DNA of 64,000 nt from Heracleum sosnowskyi (lineage: Eukaryota > Streptophyta > Magnoliopsida > Apiales > Apiaceae), in NCBI GenBank assembly GCA_030848705.1, contig CM061241.1, forward strand, positions 81,849,178 through 81,913,177, read 5' to 3'. Positions 43,930 through 55,753 of the stretch are shown in pieces. The notes under the pieces were generated by a model that had not been told where the DNA came from, ran no database searches, and saw nothing but the letters and a program-made list of their open reading frames with translations. Within the stretch, counting starts at the first letter, position 1; each line of letters opens with the position of its first letter. Both the position numbers and the translations under genes were made by a program.

Positions 43930-44690
43930 TTACTATTCATTCAATTATATAAATTAAATTTTTTGTTTTAAAAAAAAAATGATAAATAACCTCCTACAAA
44001 TTGTGGAAATCTAGATCTTATGCCTCTCTAGTTGATTAATTACGTCAGCAAAAGAGCAATTACATCAAAAATTAAATTACATGGTAATTATTTTCTAGAA
44101 TAATTAATAAACTATTTATTTATCCATTTGTAAACTAAATTGTGTCGCTGCCGCAATGATAAAGTACCCACAATTCACCATCCAGTTTAAAAAAGACCTA
44201 AGCTAAAAATAATAAAGGAAAATGATCCAATAATCTAGATATAATAATAAAAATATGCATTTTAGTAGAATATTATTTCTTTGACTTAAAACATACACAA
44301 TTTTATTAAATTTTATAAGTTTTTACCTTACACGTTAGGCCAACTAAAAAAATAAAATTTTAATTAATTACTTTTACTTAATAGAAAGTTAGAAACTCGT
44401 TGGACGATTCAAATGGACTCATGGAGGAGGATGACAAACCTTTCATCTAGGTATTTAAATTTTAGGATGATTTTTGCTTTCGCAAATACTTTGGTGTATG
44501 AATCTCATTCCCGTGATTTCTTCGATAACAGAATTGTTCAACTTGACTAAACTGCATTGTATTCATCAACTTTAAATTATCTTTTCATCTTAATATTTAT
44601 TATCCGGTTACTTTTTTAATATATTGATGTTAAATACGAGGAGTAATAGAAACATGAAAGACTACACATGAAAGAGTACACATGACAGAG
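43930..44690. other. A+T-rich DNA, no gene seen
   Basis: Nothing recognised except a small tandem of ACACATGAAAGAGT-like units at about 44651-44695. Confidence 0.5.
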
Positions 44691-44699
44691 TACATAGTA

Positions 44700-45505
44700 C
44701 ACTAATAGTATTCGGCGAGCCACCTGCTTGAGCCGTTTGAGAGACTTGGAACTTAGCCTTCTTCCTCTCTACAATCGCTTGGCAAGTAGACACTGCAAAA
44801 AGATGGAAAATATGTTAAATGCGGGACTAACAGTCGAAAAGTAAAAACGCAAAGTTAAAAGATATCTAAAAGTCAGAGCATGTTACCATTATCCCATAGG
44901 GCGAAGAGCCATTACTTGTCCCGAAGATCCCCTAGGGGAATTCGGCTCATGTCAAATTGACACAATCGGCTGTATTCATGCTCTTCGGCACCTATTAGTG
45001 TGGGTTTTACTACTTGGACTGCAGGATCGACTACGCGCCATTGGGACATAGCGGCTATCTTCGGTCCAGAAAGATAGAACCACTTGTCGTGACTCCCTTT
45101 GTTATTGGAATTTGTTTCAACCCAATCGGCTCTGTTGGTTTGCCGAGATACGGTGTAGAAGCCTTTGCTCTTGCCATTCTTCCGAAAATCGTATTGGTGC
45201 CAGAACAATCGTGTTGTCGGCTCGACTCTTGCAACGAGGCATCGGCATTGGAAACCATTAATGTGAAGGACTCCATTCGGGTCCATCTGCCCGAGGGCGA
45301 TGCCCATTTCTGCGAACAATTTCTTGATCATAGGGAGTACGGGGACTCGGAAACCGCATTTGAAGGCAGCTTCGGAGACGCCTGTAGCAACTTGCCTGTA
45401 CCCTTCGGGCATGGGAGGATTATGCCAAATCCGGTCATTCTTCCTCGCCATGTAGGTGTGCCATGCTTCGATCGGGATGTCGTAATCTTTGGCGAACTTC
45501 GACAC
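44700..45505 (-). pseudogene. Fragment of a 'transposase (putative) gypsy type' domain ORF
   Basis: A 197-codon open frame (45505-44912), clearly more G+C-rich than its surroundings. It reads DYDIPIEAWHTYMARKNDRI and on through GFRVPVLPMIKKLFAEMGIAL, ..LFWHQYDFRKNGKSKGFYTV and DKWFYLSGP. This resembles the plant gypsy-type transposase domain found in ORFs near Ty3/gypsy elements. There is no ATG: TGA lies two codons before the first GTG, so the start is missing. At the end a donor AA/GTAATGG and, about 120 bp on, an acceptor TTTTTGCAG/TGTCT suggest an intron, but the predicted join reaches a stop within about 14 codons. A broken fragment. Confidence 0.6.
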
Positions 45506-45837
45506 ACATCAAACTGAACCAGTTTGAAAATTAACTATTCTACGAAACGTGTTTAAAATAAAGTTAACACTAATATTTCTGATTTAATTGAAAGGTTTAT
45601 TTTTAAATTCTCCATTTTCTCTTAATTATCTACCTAAATTTTGAATAAATATACAGAGAGACGATTGTTTGACATTTTTATTATTTTAATACTATTTCAA
45701 ATATTTATATATTTATCATCGTTATTTTTTTTATTTAAAAGAAACTTATATTTTAAAGTGTGTATAAATAAAAATTACATTATCAATATCAAATTCTAGT
45801 ATATATCACGTTATTCCGGTTCTACTGGTGAACCATA
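45506..45837. other. A+T-rich DNA, no gene seen
   Basis: Nothing recognised. No 3' LTR of the second copia element is present here. Confidence 0.6.
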
Positions 45838-46044
45838 TTTAAATGTTTTAAAGATGAAGAATTATCATTGAAGTCAGTTATTCATGAACCAGACAGTGCA
45901 TCGAATGACGACATCAATCAGTGGAATTAAATCATCTATATTCAGTGGTTTTCAGAAGATAGAGGAATGCAATGATTTTAAGTTATCTTCTTTTAATTAA
46001 TTAAATTATTAATCAATTTAATTAATAAATTAATTCTTTCAGAA
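45838..46044 (+). repeat. 207-bp copy of the DNA at 54588-54794
   Basis: Matches 54588-54794 with one difference (C at 45952 region, T in the other). It replaces the 3' end of copia element 2. Its last bases run into a second copy of CAGAAGATAGAGGAATGCAA (46040 onward), which then joins the third ORF of the element. Confidence 0.9.
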
Positions 46045-47013
46045 GATAGAGGAATGCAATGATTTGACTTGGACAATTGTGGCTTTGAGATGAGTTAAAA
46101 GTTCAGGATTTTGAATTTCCTTAGAAGACTTGGTCACAAAATCAGCAGCTCTTTCATCAGAAAAGATAGTTTCTCTGCTTGACCAATTAGAAAAATACAT
46201 TTCCTGAAAGTGAGCGTCTGTAGCATGTTGAGCAGCAACTCTTTGAGATGTATCAACAGAGTTTGCAGAAGAAGCAGCATCAGAAGAAATAGAAACATCT
46301 TCGTCAGCATTATCTTGTGCTCTCTCAGGAAGATCAGAGTTTACAACTACATTTTCTGCAGCTTCTTCAACAATATGCTCTGCAGTAATGTCAACATTCT
46401 CTGCTGCAACATCATCTTTCTCAGCATCTTCTTCTACTGCTGGAACAGCTTCTTCTACTATAATCTGCTTCTCAGCATTTTCAACAATCTGCTCAGAAGA
46501 GACAGATCTTGCTGCCTGATCAACCTCTTCACCAACTTCAATAACTTGATTAGTGACAGAGAGAATCTCTGTATGAGTTGCCATTGACTTTTCAATTACC
46601 AGAGTGGCTTGATCAGCTGCCACATCCGCAGTGTCACAAATACTGACAGTAGGATGTGCTTCAATCTCTTCTTCATTGTCCATCTCCAATATAGTATACG
46701 ACGAAAACTCAGGAAACCCCATTGCAGCCCGAATGGTTCCAGCAGTAATTACATACTCTGTTTCTTCAAATTCAAAGATTATAGATGGATTACCAGTCTC
46801 ACCACCATCATCATACATCCCGGACTCCCAAAACGCCTTGATTTGTAAACCAGAAAGTTTTGCTGGTTCAACTAAAGCACGCCCAATCGCTGACTGAGCA
46901 AGAAAATCTTGAATCATATGAAAAGCTTCTGGTGCGTTGGCAGTGTTTAATGGTGCTGCATAGTTATTTGGAACAAATTCTAACCCAGAAGAAACAAAAG
47001 CTGTAGTCGCCAT
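46039..47013 (-). pseudogene. Third ORF, internally deleted and truncated
   Basis: 324 codons. The first about 108 match the third ORF of the complete element (MATTAFVSSGLEF to GFPEFSSYTI). An in-frame deletion then removes about 350 codons including most of the ordered N-terminal region. The acidic middle region follows (ATHTEIL, then AAEN-type repeats) up to IVQVKSL, where the match ends. The last residues (HSSIF) come from the joined repeat DNA. It is probably non-functional even though the frame is open. Confidence 0.85.
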
Positions 47014-48369
47014 TAGTAAGATTTGAAAAAAAAATCAAAAAAAAAACTGATGCAAAAGCTTCGACAGAGTTTGAAAGTAGGAAAGTGTTTGTGAATATGT
47101 GTGTGTGATAATAGATGTGAATTGAAGTAAGATGTGAAAGGTTTAGACGTATGTGTGTGTATTGTATAAATATGAAATTTAAAATTAAAAACTGAACAGT
47201 TTTTAATCATTAATACACAAATGTCTTACTCCGTTAATTTTGTGAGTGGTACACGTGGCACACATGCAATGACTGTGACAGCAGTAATTGACAGTTTCCA
47301 ATGCGCATGCGCAGTAAAAACAACAATAATTACCGCCTTTTACACTTTTCTAGACACCCAACCTCTCTCCTCTGTTTAATACAAATTAGAACCGTTACCA
47401 ATCATACTCTTTTATTTTCAAGAATGTTTTCTCAAAATTGTTAACTGTCTGAAACAAATAATTAATTTTAATCATCAGAGATTAAAATAAAATTACCTCA
47501 GCGTAGAGTACACAACTCATCAGTGTTTATCAATCCTCCTCCTTTATAAATAAACTCTTTTCACAAACTGTACAGGTGTGAGAATTTGTGTGTGAATTAG
47601 CAGAGTTTACTGAATATGAATATTTAGATCATGTCAAAGTGCATAAAATCCACAAACTAAAGCAGTAAAAACTGGTTGCTCAAACTCTCATATAAAATAA
47701 AATCTGATTCTTATATCTAAAATCTGTATTCTGATATCCTTTCATTTGGATATATCTTTTATTTTCACCCCCTTTATATAATTTTTTTTTTTAATTTTTA
47801 TTTTTCCAGTAATCAGTGGTTGGCACTAGTCACCAAAAATCAAAGATTTTAGCCCTTATTTCATACAATAAGTTCCTGGATCTTCCTAGGCACAACATGA
47901 TCTCAAAGGAATTTGTGCTCTTTTTGGCATCTTTTGATTTGAGGATGAAATATTTGCAATTAATTAACAGAGTTTAGACTTTTCATCAGTTAATACAATT
48001 AATTTATGAGAGAAAGTGCAAACAACAAATACAGACTCAGTGTATAGGATCAATAAACTAAGAGATGCTATAAATATAGAGACAGTATCATGCTGTGTAA
48101 AATTTCTGCACATTTTGTAATTTAGAATTTATAATACTTAGAAGGATTCATGATTACTTACTGAAAATCATGCTTCATACATCTTTCTTCATCGGTCCAT
48201 ATGTTTCAGACAATATCACAATCAGAGTTTAACATTAGAGTTTAATCGACAGAGTATGACTAACAGAGTTTACTATCAGAGTTTAACATACTGGTACAAA
48301 TAGCAGTTAACACATGCAAAGAATCATGAGCATAAAATCATGTATAGAGTTTGAATCTAACCAGTATCT
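47014..48369 (-). other. Spacer between pol and third ORF, without antisense gene
   Basis: Aligns with 26460-26720 and then jumps to the equivalent of about 27600-28670 in the complete element. The gap is where that element holds the 132-residue antisense ORF. About 65 bp of unrelated sequence (47310-47375) lie at the jump. The CAGAGTTTA array is at 48223-48282. Confidence 0.75.
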
Positions 48370-51300
48370 CTAGTCAAAACCAGAGATCATTCCAAGTTCA
48401 TTTACCAGCCTTGTAAAGGTAGCTTCACTCAAAGGTTTGGTGAAGATATCTGCAAGCTGTTGGTCTGTAGAAACAAAATGAAGCTCAATGTTTCCTTCTT
48501 CCACATGTTTCCTGATAAAATGATACCTTATGCTGATGTGCTTGGTCATGGAGTGCTGTACTGGATTACATGTCATAGCAATAGCACTTTGATTATCACA
48601 ATAAATAGGTATTCTAGAGTACCTTAATCCATAGTCCAGCAATTGATTCTTCATCCATAAAATCTGTGCACAACAGCTACCAGCAGCTATATACTCTGCT
48701 TCTGCTGTGGATGTGGAAATTGATTTCTGTTTCTTGCTGTACCAAGAAACTAATCTGTCACCTAAAAATTGACAGCTTCCACTTGTACTTTTTCTGTCTA
48801 TCTTACAGCCTGCAAAATCTGCATCAGAGTAACCAATTAATTTAAACTCTGATTCTTTAGGATACCACAAACCAAAAGTTATGGTTCCTTTGAGATATTT
48901 GAAAATCCTTTTTACAGCTGTTAGATGTGGCTCTCTGGGGTCTGCTTGAAATCTTGCACAAAGACATGTTGCATACATGATATCTGGTCTGCTTGCAGTG
49001 AGATAAAGAAGAGACCCTATCATTCCTCTATAGTTTGTCATATCTACTGAGGCTCCTGTGTCTTTGTCTAGCTTTGTTGCAGTAGCCATGGGAGTTGTAG
49101 CAGATGAACTATCAAGCATACCAAATTTCTTGAGAAGATTTCTGGTATATTTTGCTTGATTGATAAAAATCCCATCATCTGTTTGCTTGACCTGTAAGCC
49201 TAGAAAATAACTAAGCTCTCCCATCATACTCATTTGATATCTTGACTGCATAAGCTTGGCAAATTTCTTACAGAGTTTGTCATTAGTAGACCCAAAAATT
49301 ATGTCATCCACATAGATTTGAACTAACAGCAAATCATCACCAGTATTAAAGTAGAACAAGGTTTTGTCAATTGTACCTCTAGTGAACCCACTTTCTAAAA
49401 GAAATTGAGCCAGAGTTTCATACCATGCTCTAGGTGCCTGCTTTAGTCCATATAATGCCTTATCAAGCCTGTAGACATAATCTGGATGTTTGGGATCTAC
49501 AAACCCTGGTGGTTGTTCAACAAACACTTCTTCTTCAAGTTTCCCATTGAGAAAAGCACTTTTCACATCCATCTGAAAAACTTTAAATTTCTTGTGAGCA
49601 GCATAGGCCAGAAAAATCCTTATTGCCTCCAGTCTTGCAACTGGAGAAAAGGTTTCATCATAATCAATTCCTTCTTGCTGTGAATAGCCTTTTGCCACAA
49701 GTCTAGCCTTATTCCTTGTAATCACTCCATCACTGTCTGTTTTGTTTCTGAAAACCCACTTTGTACCAACAATAGATCTGTTCTTTGGTCTTGGTACAAG
49801 TGTCCAGACTTCATTCCTCTCAAATTCATTTAACTCTTCTTGCATTGTTGTTATCCAATTAGCATCTTGAAGAGCTTCTTCCACTTTCTTGGGCTCAGTT
49901 TGAGATAAGAATGCATGAAACAAACATTCATTATTTGTAGCACTTCTAGTTCTTACACTAGCTTCTGGATCTCCAATTATCAAGTCAGGTGTATGGGATT
50001 GTGTCCACCTTCTTGCTGTTGGTAATTGGCTTCTATTTTCATTATTAGATCCTCCCCCTTGATCCATGCTCTCCTGATTTTCTTCTCGACCATTCGCATT
50101 CTCTGAGGCTCCCCCTGAATTGGACTGTTCAGTATTTGAACTTTCAGAGTTTGACTCAGAGTTTCTGTTGGATTCTTCATTTGACTCTCTTTCAGAATTT
50201 GAGTCATCACTTTGAGAAGTTTCTGAAGTTTCTTCACGCTCCCCCTCAACTAGTTCTTTATTTTGTTTTGTCCGAGAAAATTCTTCAGAGTTTACCAGTA
50301 GAGGATCAGAGTATGCTTCGACAGAGTTTGTTGGATTTGCTTCATCAGAGTTTACATCAACAGAGTTTAGATCTTCATTTGCAAAGCGAAGTTGATCATG
50401 ATATTCTTCATCTTCTATTCCAGTTATTTTCTTGTCATCAAATGACACATGTATAGATTCCATGATCACTTTAGTTCTTAGATTGTAGACTCTGAATGCC
50501 TTAGTCAATAGTGGGTATCCAACAAAAATTCCTTCATCAGCTTTTAAGTCAAACTTGGTCAAGTGTTCAGGATGAGTTTTCAACACAAAGCACTTGCATC
50601 CAAAAATATGAAAATACTTCAAATTTGGCTTCTTATTTTTCACCATCTCATATGGTGTTTTCCCATGCTTGTTAATCAGTGTAGCATTTTGAGTAAAACA
50701 AGCAGTTTGAACAGCTTCTGCCCAGAAATAAGTTGGCAATTTTGCTTCATCAAGCATTGTTCTGGCAGCTTCGACAAGAGTTCTGTTCTTTCTTTCAACT
50801 ACACCATTTTGCTGTGGAGTTCCAGGTGCAGAAAATTCTTGCTTCACTCCTCTTTCCTTGCAGAAAGCTTCCATTTCAGAATTTCTGAATTCAGTACCAT
50901 TATCACTTCTTAGAATTTTCACTTTGTACTGTGATCCTTTGTCCAATAGCTTCACATGATCCATCAAAGTTAGGGCAATTTCATCCTTCTTTGCTAAGAA
51001 ATACACCCATGTGTATCTGGTGTATTCATCAATAATTACCAAAGCATATTTCTTTCTGCCCATTGACATTATATTCACTGGACCAAAGAGATCAACATGT
51101 AGAAGATGATAAGGTTCCACAACTGAAGATTCAGATTTACTCTTGAAAGATGACTTCCTTTGCTTGGCCTTTTGACAAGAATCACACAGACCATCTAAGC
51201 TGAGTATTGACTTTGGAAGTCCCCTTACAAGATCTTTTCGAATCAGCTCATTGATGTTGTTCAAGTTTAGGTGAGAGAGCTTCTTATGCCATTTCCAACT

Positions 51301-51711
51301 CTCTTCACTAGACATTCTTGCAGATAGACACACAGTTTTTCCTTCAGAGTTTGTTACCAAACTTGCTTCATAGATGTTATTGTGCCTGTGTCCAACTAGA
51401 ACAACTTTCCCTGTAGATTTACTGATAACTTCACAGTGTTCAGTATGAAAATCTACATGGTATCCTCTGTCACAGATTTGACTCACAGAAAGCAGATCAT
51501 GCTTGAGTCCTGAGACTAGAGCTACATTTGTTATGATGACACTTCCAAGATTGATATTTCCATATCCCAGAGTATGTCCTATGTTGCCATCTCCATAGGA
51601 AACTTTTGGGCCAGCCTTCTCCTCATAGTCTGATAGCAGGGCTTTATTTCCAGTCATATGTCCTGAGCATCCACTGTCCAAGATAAGAGTGCTCTCTTTT
51701 ATGCCCTGCAA
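48370..51711 (-). CDS. pol: Pol of the second copia element, intact
   Basis: 1113 residues with the same protease (DSGCSGHMTG), zinc motif, integrase triad (HVDLFGP, SDNGTEF, ERKNRT), YVDD reverse transcriptase and RNase H as the first copy. Most differences from that copy lie in the acidic linker (about residues 440-560), where length also varies. It too opens at TTG after an in-frame TGA. With gag broken and no 3' LTR this copy cannot move by itself, but Pol has no stop or frameshift. Confidence 0.93.
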   Translation of the reverse strand: MQGIKESTLILDSGCSGHMTGNKALLSDYEEKAGPKVSYGDGNIGHTLGYGNINLGSVIITNVALVSGLKHDLLSVSQICDRGYHVDFHTEHCEVISKSTGKVVLVGHRHNNIYEASLVTNSEGKTVCLSARMSSEESWKWHKKLSHLNLNNINELIRKDLVRGLPKSILSLDGLCDSCQKAKQRKSSFKSKSESSVVEPYHLLHVDLFGPVNIMSMGRKKYALVIIDEYTRYTWVYFLAKKDEIALTLMDHVKLLDKGSQYKVKILRSDNGTEFRNSEMEAFCKERGVKQEFSAPGTPQQNGVVERKNRTLVEAARTMLDEAKLPTYFWAEAVQTACFTQNATLINKHGKTPYEMVKNKKPNLKYFHIFGCKCFVLKTHPEHLTKFDLKADEGIFVGYPLLTKAFRVYNLRTKVIMESIHVSFDDKKITGIEDEEYHDQLRFANEDLNSVDVNSDEANPTNSVEAYSDPLLVNSEEFSRTKQNKELVEGEREETSETSQSDDSNSERESNEESNRNSESNSESSNTEQSNSGGASENANGREENQESMDQGGGSNNENRSQLPTARRWTQSHTPDLIIGDPEASVRTRSATNNECLFHAFLSQTEPKKVEEALQDANWITTMQEELNEFERNEVWTLVPRPKNRSIVGTKWVFRNKTDSDGVITRNKARLVAKGYSQQEGIDYDETFSPVARLEAIRIFLAYAAHKKFKVFQMDVKSAFLNGKLEEEVFVEQPPGFVDPKHPDYVYRLDKALYGLKQAPRAWYETLAQFLLESGFTRGTIDKTLFYFNTGDDLLLVQIYVDDIIFGSTNDKLCKKFAKLMQSRYQMSMMGELSYFLGLQVKQTDDGIFINQAKYTRNLLKKFGMLDSSSATTPMATATKLDKDTGASVDMTNYRGMIGSLLYLTASRPDIMYATCLCARFQADPREPHLTAVKRIFKYLKGTITFGLWYPKESEFKLIGYSDADFAGCKIDRKSTSGSCQFLGDRLVSWYSKKQKSISTSTAEAEYIAAGSCCAQILWMKNQLLDYGLRYSRIPIYCDNQSAIAMTCNPVQHSMTKHISIRYHFIRKHVEEGNIELHFVSTDQQLADIFTKPLSEATFTRLVNELGMISGFD

Positions 51712-51724
51712 TCACAAACAATCA

Positions 51725-53994
51725 CTAAGTGTTAGATTTAAGGATCCAGACTTGCTTGGATCCTTTGGCTTTCTTAACATTGTTAGCTTTTGCAGCGGAA
51801 TCACTATCAACAGAGTTTAAACTAACATTGTCAGACTTTACACTTGCAGAGTTTGCTCTAACCCATTTCAAATTGGGTTTTAGCTCATAATAGTTGTGAT
51901 AAATAGCATGATAACTCTTGCAAGTATAAATGGAATGCCAAGTGCTCCCATAGTGTGTGCATAAAGTCTGTGGTCTAACCCTAACATAATCATTCTTTAC
52001 TCCAGATGTGGAGGGTAAAGAGTTAATATCTTTGTTCTTCTTGCAAAACCTGGCAAGATGGTTAGTACTACCACAACTATGACATGTTTTTCTAGGAGCA
52101 GCAGAATTAGGCAGATAATCATTTCTTTTATTAATGCCTACTTTTCCATTCCTATTCTTCTTAAACATTTTCTGTTTGTTGACAGACTTTACTTCTTTGA
52201 GCTTATGTTTTAATTGTTTTTTCTGTCATCAAACCAACATTAACCTGTTTATCACAGATTTTTACTGGTTCTTTAACAGCTTCTATCACAACTACAGACT
52301 TTAGCTTACTGTATTCCGGAACAAATTGCACAGGTTTAAGTTGTGGTTTCACTTTAACTTTATCTTTAAACCTAAGTTCATCTCCCTCACAGTAACCTAA
52401 CCCTACAGTATCTGTCTGAAAAACCTGATGTGTGTCTTTTCTAGAATTTGTCCAGGTTTTAATTACTTTCCTCTCTTTTTCCAACTCAGATTCTATTTCC
52501 CTATATCTTTTAAGCAACTCTTGTTCAACATAAACAGCATCATCTCTCTCCTTTTGAACTTGTTGCATGTTAACAAGTTTCTCTTCAAGGAATATTATTC
52601 CTCTCTTTAAGACCTAGATTCTCAGATTTGATTCTTTCATTTTCTAAAGTCTGATCCCTATAACTAACATGTATGCTTTTAAGATAAATTCTTAATTCAG
52701 ATATATTATCAGTATCATAAGCATAAGTTGTTAGGGGTACCTTGTTTCCAGATGACTCAGCTTCAACTTTAACAGTTGCCATGAGAGCATAATTGACTCC
52801 CTCATCTGAGTCTGAAGTGTATGCCCAGTCCTTGCCTTTAGTGATGAGTGCTTTCTCAGATTTTCCTTTCTTGCACTCTGGAGCATAATGACCCATCTCT
52901 TTACACTTGTAGCACTGGATCTCAGACTTGTCTTTCTTTCCAGACTTGGTATATTTTCCATCAGACTTTCTGAAATTTCTCTTATCAGAATTTGAATCTT
53001 TCCTTGAGAATCTCTTTCCTTTCTTGAAGTTCTTGAATCCCATCTTCTTGAAGGTCTTCACCATTAAAACAACCATTCTCATCATCTCTTCTTCATCATC
53101 CTCAGAATCAGAAGCTTCATCATCAGTGTTTGAGCCATCATCAGAGTTTGATGACTCACTGTCAAATTTAATGACTAAAGCCTTTCCTTTGGTTTTCTTT
53201 CTTGATGATTCCTTCTTGACAGGCTTTTCTTCAACTTTAAGAGCAACAGATTTTGTCTTCTTTCCAGATCTTTTGTTTCTCTGTTCTATTTCAAGTTCAT
53301 GAGTTTTAAGCAACCCATAGATTTCATCAAGATCTGTATCTGCAAGATCATAATTGTCTATGATTGTTGTTGCCTTTAAATCCCATCTTTCAGGTAGGGA
53401 TAGAAGAAACTTGAGATTTGACTCTTCAAGTTCATACTCTTTATCAACCAGGGACAAATCATTCAACAATTTACAAAACCTGTCATATGTATCTGTTAAG
53501 GTTTCATCAGATCTCGAGTCAAAGTGTTCATACTCCTGTGTAAGAATAGTCTTCCTATTCTTCTTTATAACACTTGTTCCTTGACACCTGACTTCCAAAG
53601 CATCCCAAATTTCTTTGGCAGTTTTGCAGCCAATAACTCTGTTAGACATGACATTATCTAAGGCACTGTGTAGTAGATGTCTAACCTTTGCATCCTTTGC
53701 AATTGATGAGATGTCTTCAGGAGTCAAATCTTTCTTCTCTTTTGGAACAGTCTTTTGTTCTTGCCCAGTAATAACAGGAGACAATTTAGTTGGCATATGA
53801 GGACCATCATTGATTCTATCAAGGTATTCTGGATCTGTGGCTTCCAGAAACATGGTCATCTTCACCTTCCATATTGGATATTCAACTGGTCTGAAAATTG
53901 GAACCCTTATTGTCTCATATCGACTCACAGAAGTAGGTTGAACCTTCTGAGCATTAGAGCCTGCATTAGAACCTTCCTGAGAGTTGTCAGCCAT
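51725..53994 (-). pseudogene. gag: Gag of the second element, two frameshifts
   Basis: Three open pieces: 53994-52585 (capsid region and first zinc knuckle CYKCKEMGHYAPEC), 52568-52203 (coiled coil) and 52168-51725 (the last two knuckles). The first break is near 52590, where an extra base follows the codons for LKERN. The second is a one-base expansion of an A run (52216-52222 on the plus strand, T run). In the last knuckle the Cys-X2-Cys is CTHY instead of CTHC, losing one zinc ligand. Not functional as one protein. Confidence 0.9.
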
Positions 53995-54043
53995 GATTAT
54001 ACTTGTGTTTGGATCGATAAACTGTATATACTAATCAGCCTTG

Positions 54044-54055
54044 GCTCTGATACCA
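54044..54055 (-). other. Primer binding site, initiator-Met tRNA
   Basis: TGGTATCAGAGC on the minus strand, two bases inside the LTR. Confidence 0.93.
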
Positions 54056-54057
54056 AT

Positions 54058-54534
54058 TGTTAGGCCGAATACACAATATATAATCAATATAAGTATGATA
54101 ATAACAATTGAGAACACTGTTTATGAATCAACAACTGAATTATATAAATAATTCTTCTCTCAGTGATGTTAAAGAATCATAGAGAGCTGCTAGGTTACAA
54201 GAATAATATATTCAGTATTCGCATCCCTTTTAGGGTTAACCTAAACACAGTTACATAATCAATCTCTAATTGATATTCCTATAAATTAGCTATACAAATC
54301 ATATCAAATTAGAATTGCTTCTGTCTTCTGTTCCGTTTCCTTAACTGTCTCAATATATCTTGCTTCTTTCCATCTTCAAGATATATTGCTTCTAGAATCT
54401 TCATATTAGCACCGATAGTTAATGAACTCTTCACCCCGTCAGACTTTATCAAACTCTGACTGGCTTCTAGTAAACTCTGATGAGTACCTGGTACTTAAAC
54501 ACTGATGAACAAACGTCAGCAATTATATCTAACA
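54058..54534 (-). repeat. 5' LTR of the second copia element
   Basis: 477 bp, TG...CA, same ends as the complete element's LTR (GGCCTAACA and TGTTAGATAT on the minus strand) but with several deletions and many substitutions. The U3 palindrome pair is reduced to fragments. Confidence 0.92.
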
Positions 54535-54587
54535 GAAGAAGTACAAGATACAGAGTTTAATCAGAGCTAAAGAAAAGAAGCCACGAC

Positions 54588-55753
54588 TTTAAATGTTTTA
54601 AAGATGAAGAATTATCATTGAAGTCAGTTATTCATGAACCAGACAGTGCATCGAATGACGACATCAATCAGTGGAATTAAATCATCTATATTCAGTGGTT
54701 TTTAGAAGATAGAGGAATGCAATGATTTTAAGTTATCTTCTTTTAATTAATTAAATTATTAATCAATTTAATTAATAAATTAATTCTTTCAGAATTAATT
54801 AATTTATTAAATTAATTAATTTAGTTGTTTAAATTATTTATTAAATTAATTCCAGAAAAGAATTAATTTAATTTAGAATTTAATTTAACTAAATTTAATT
54901 AAAAGAAATTAACTTAAGTACTAATATGACTTGTTTTATATAACTCGGTATGACTTGTATAATATAACTCGGTATGACATGCTCTGTAAAGATGCTAGGT
55001 TCTACCGAATTATTTCAGGTCATACAAAGTCATTTTGATAGGTCATACATGGACATTACTTCAGGTCATACAAGTTGCTTTTCTAAGGTTCTACCGAGAG
55101 TTGGTAGAAGTATGCTAGGTAATACCGGACACTTTCTGCAGGTCATACTGATGAAGCATGGTTCTACCGAGCATAATTCCTCAGGTCATACAAGTGTATT
55201 GATTGATTAATTAGGTCATATTGATTTAATTAAAAGGTCATACAGGTCTACTGAATTATGATATAATCTCGAGGCTGGACAGAAAAGCAGTAGACTTGAA
55301 TTATCAAATACACAGAAGACATTTTCTCTCAAGAACAAGAAAGCCATTTGATCTCATTTCTTCTCAAGCAATTAATTCTAGTTTGTATTGTTAAATCCAA
55401 ACCACTAGAAGTTGATTACTTGTATTGATTTGATTATCTAGCGGATTTATATCCCTAGAATTTATCTCGAACATTGCTTTTAGCATTCGATCTTTTTATT
55501 ACAAATATTAGAAAAGTTCATGTCGAATTTATTCTAAATTTGTATTAATTTGTTTGAGATAAATACTTTGTAATCCGTATTGTATTTGCAACACCCTTCA
55601 AGTTTAATATAAGTTATATTTAACTTGAATCTTGTTTCATTTATATTCCGCATTAATTTGTTCTTAATTGTTAAATTATTCAAAGGACAAATTTCGATAA
55701 AACGATATAGTTTGTATTCAACCTCCCTTCTACAAACTTATTAGGACCTAACA
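54588..55753 (+). repeat. Unrelated LTR (solo or partial) with motif array
   Basis: Plus-strand sequence with the style of a copia LTR 3' end: TTCAACCTCCCTTCTACAAAC then TTAGGACCTAACA at 55753. No primer site follows, so it is a 3' or solo LTR. The upstream half has A+T-rich palindromes (AATTAATTTATTAAATTAATT-like) and a dense array of GGTCATACAAG and GGTTCTACCGA words (54944-55246). The left limit is unknown, as the second copia element adjoins it. Confidence 0.55.

Larger units (their letters stand above)
46039..54534 (-). mobile_element. Second copia element of the same family, 3' end lost
   Basis: Minus-strand order: 5' LTR (54534-54058), primer site, frameshifted gag, intact pol, spacer, shortened third ORF, then an abrupt break at about 46062 with no purine tract or 3' LTR. 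It lacks the antisense ORF of the first copy. LTR and coding differences from the first copy are many, so this is an older, separate insertion. Target duplication cannot be assessed. Confidence 0.93.

Noticed and set aside
45014..45517. 167-codon plus-strand ORF
   Set aside because: It is antisense to the gypsy-type domain ORF, which has recognisable protein sequence.
54790..54900. Regulatory hairpins from the AATTAATT-rich palindromes
   Set aside because: Low-complexity A/T sequence gives such palindromes easily; no conservation was visible to support a function.
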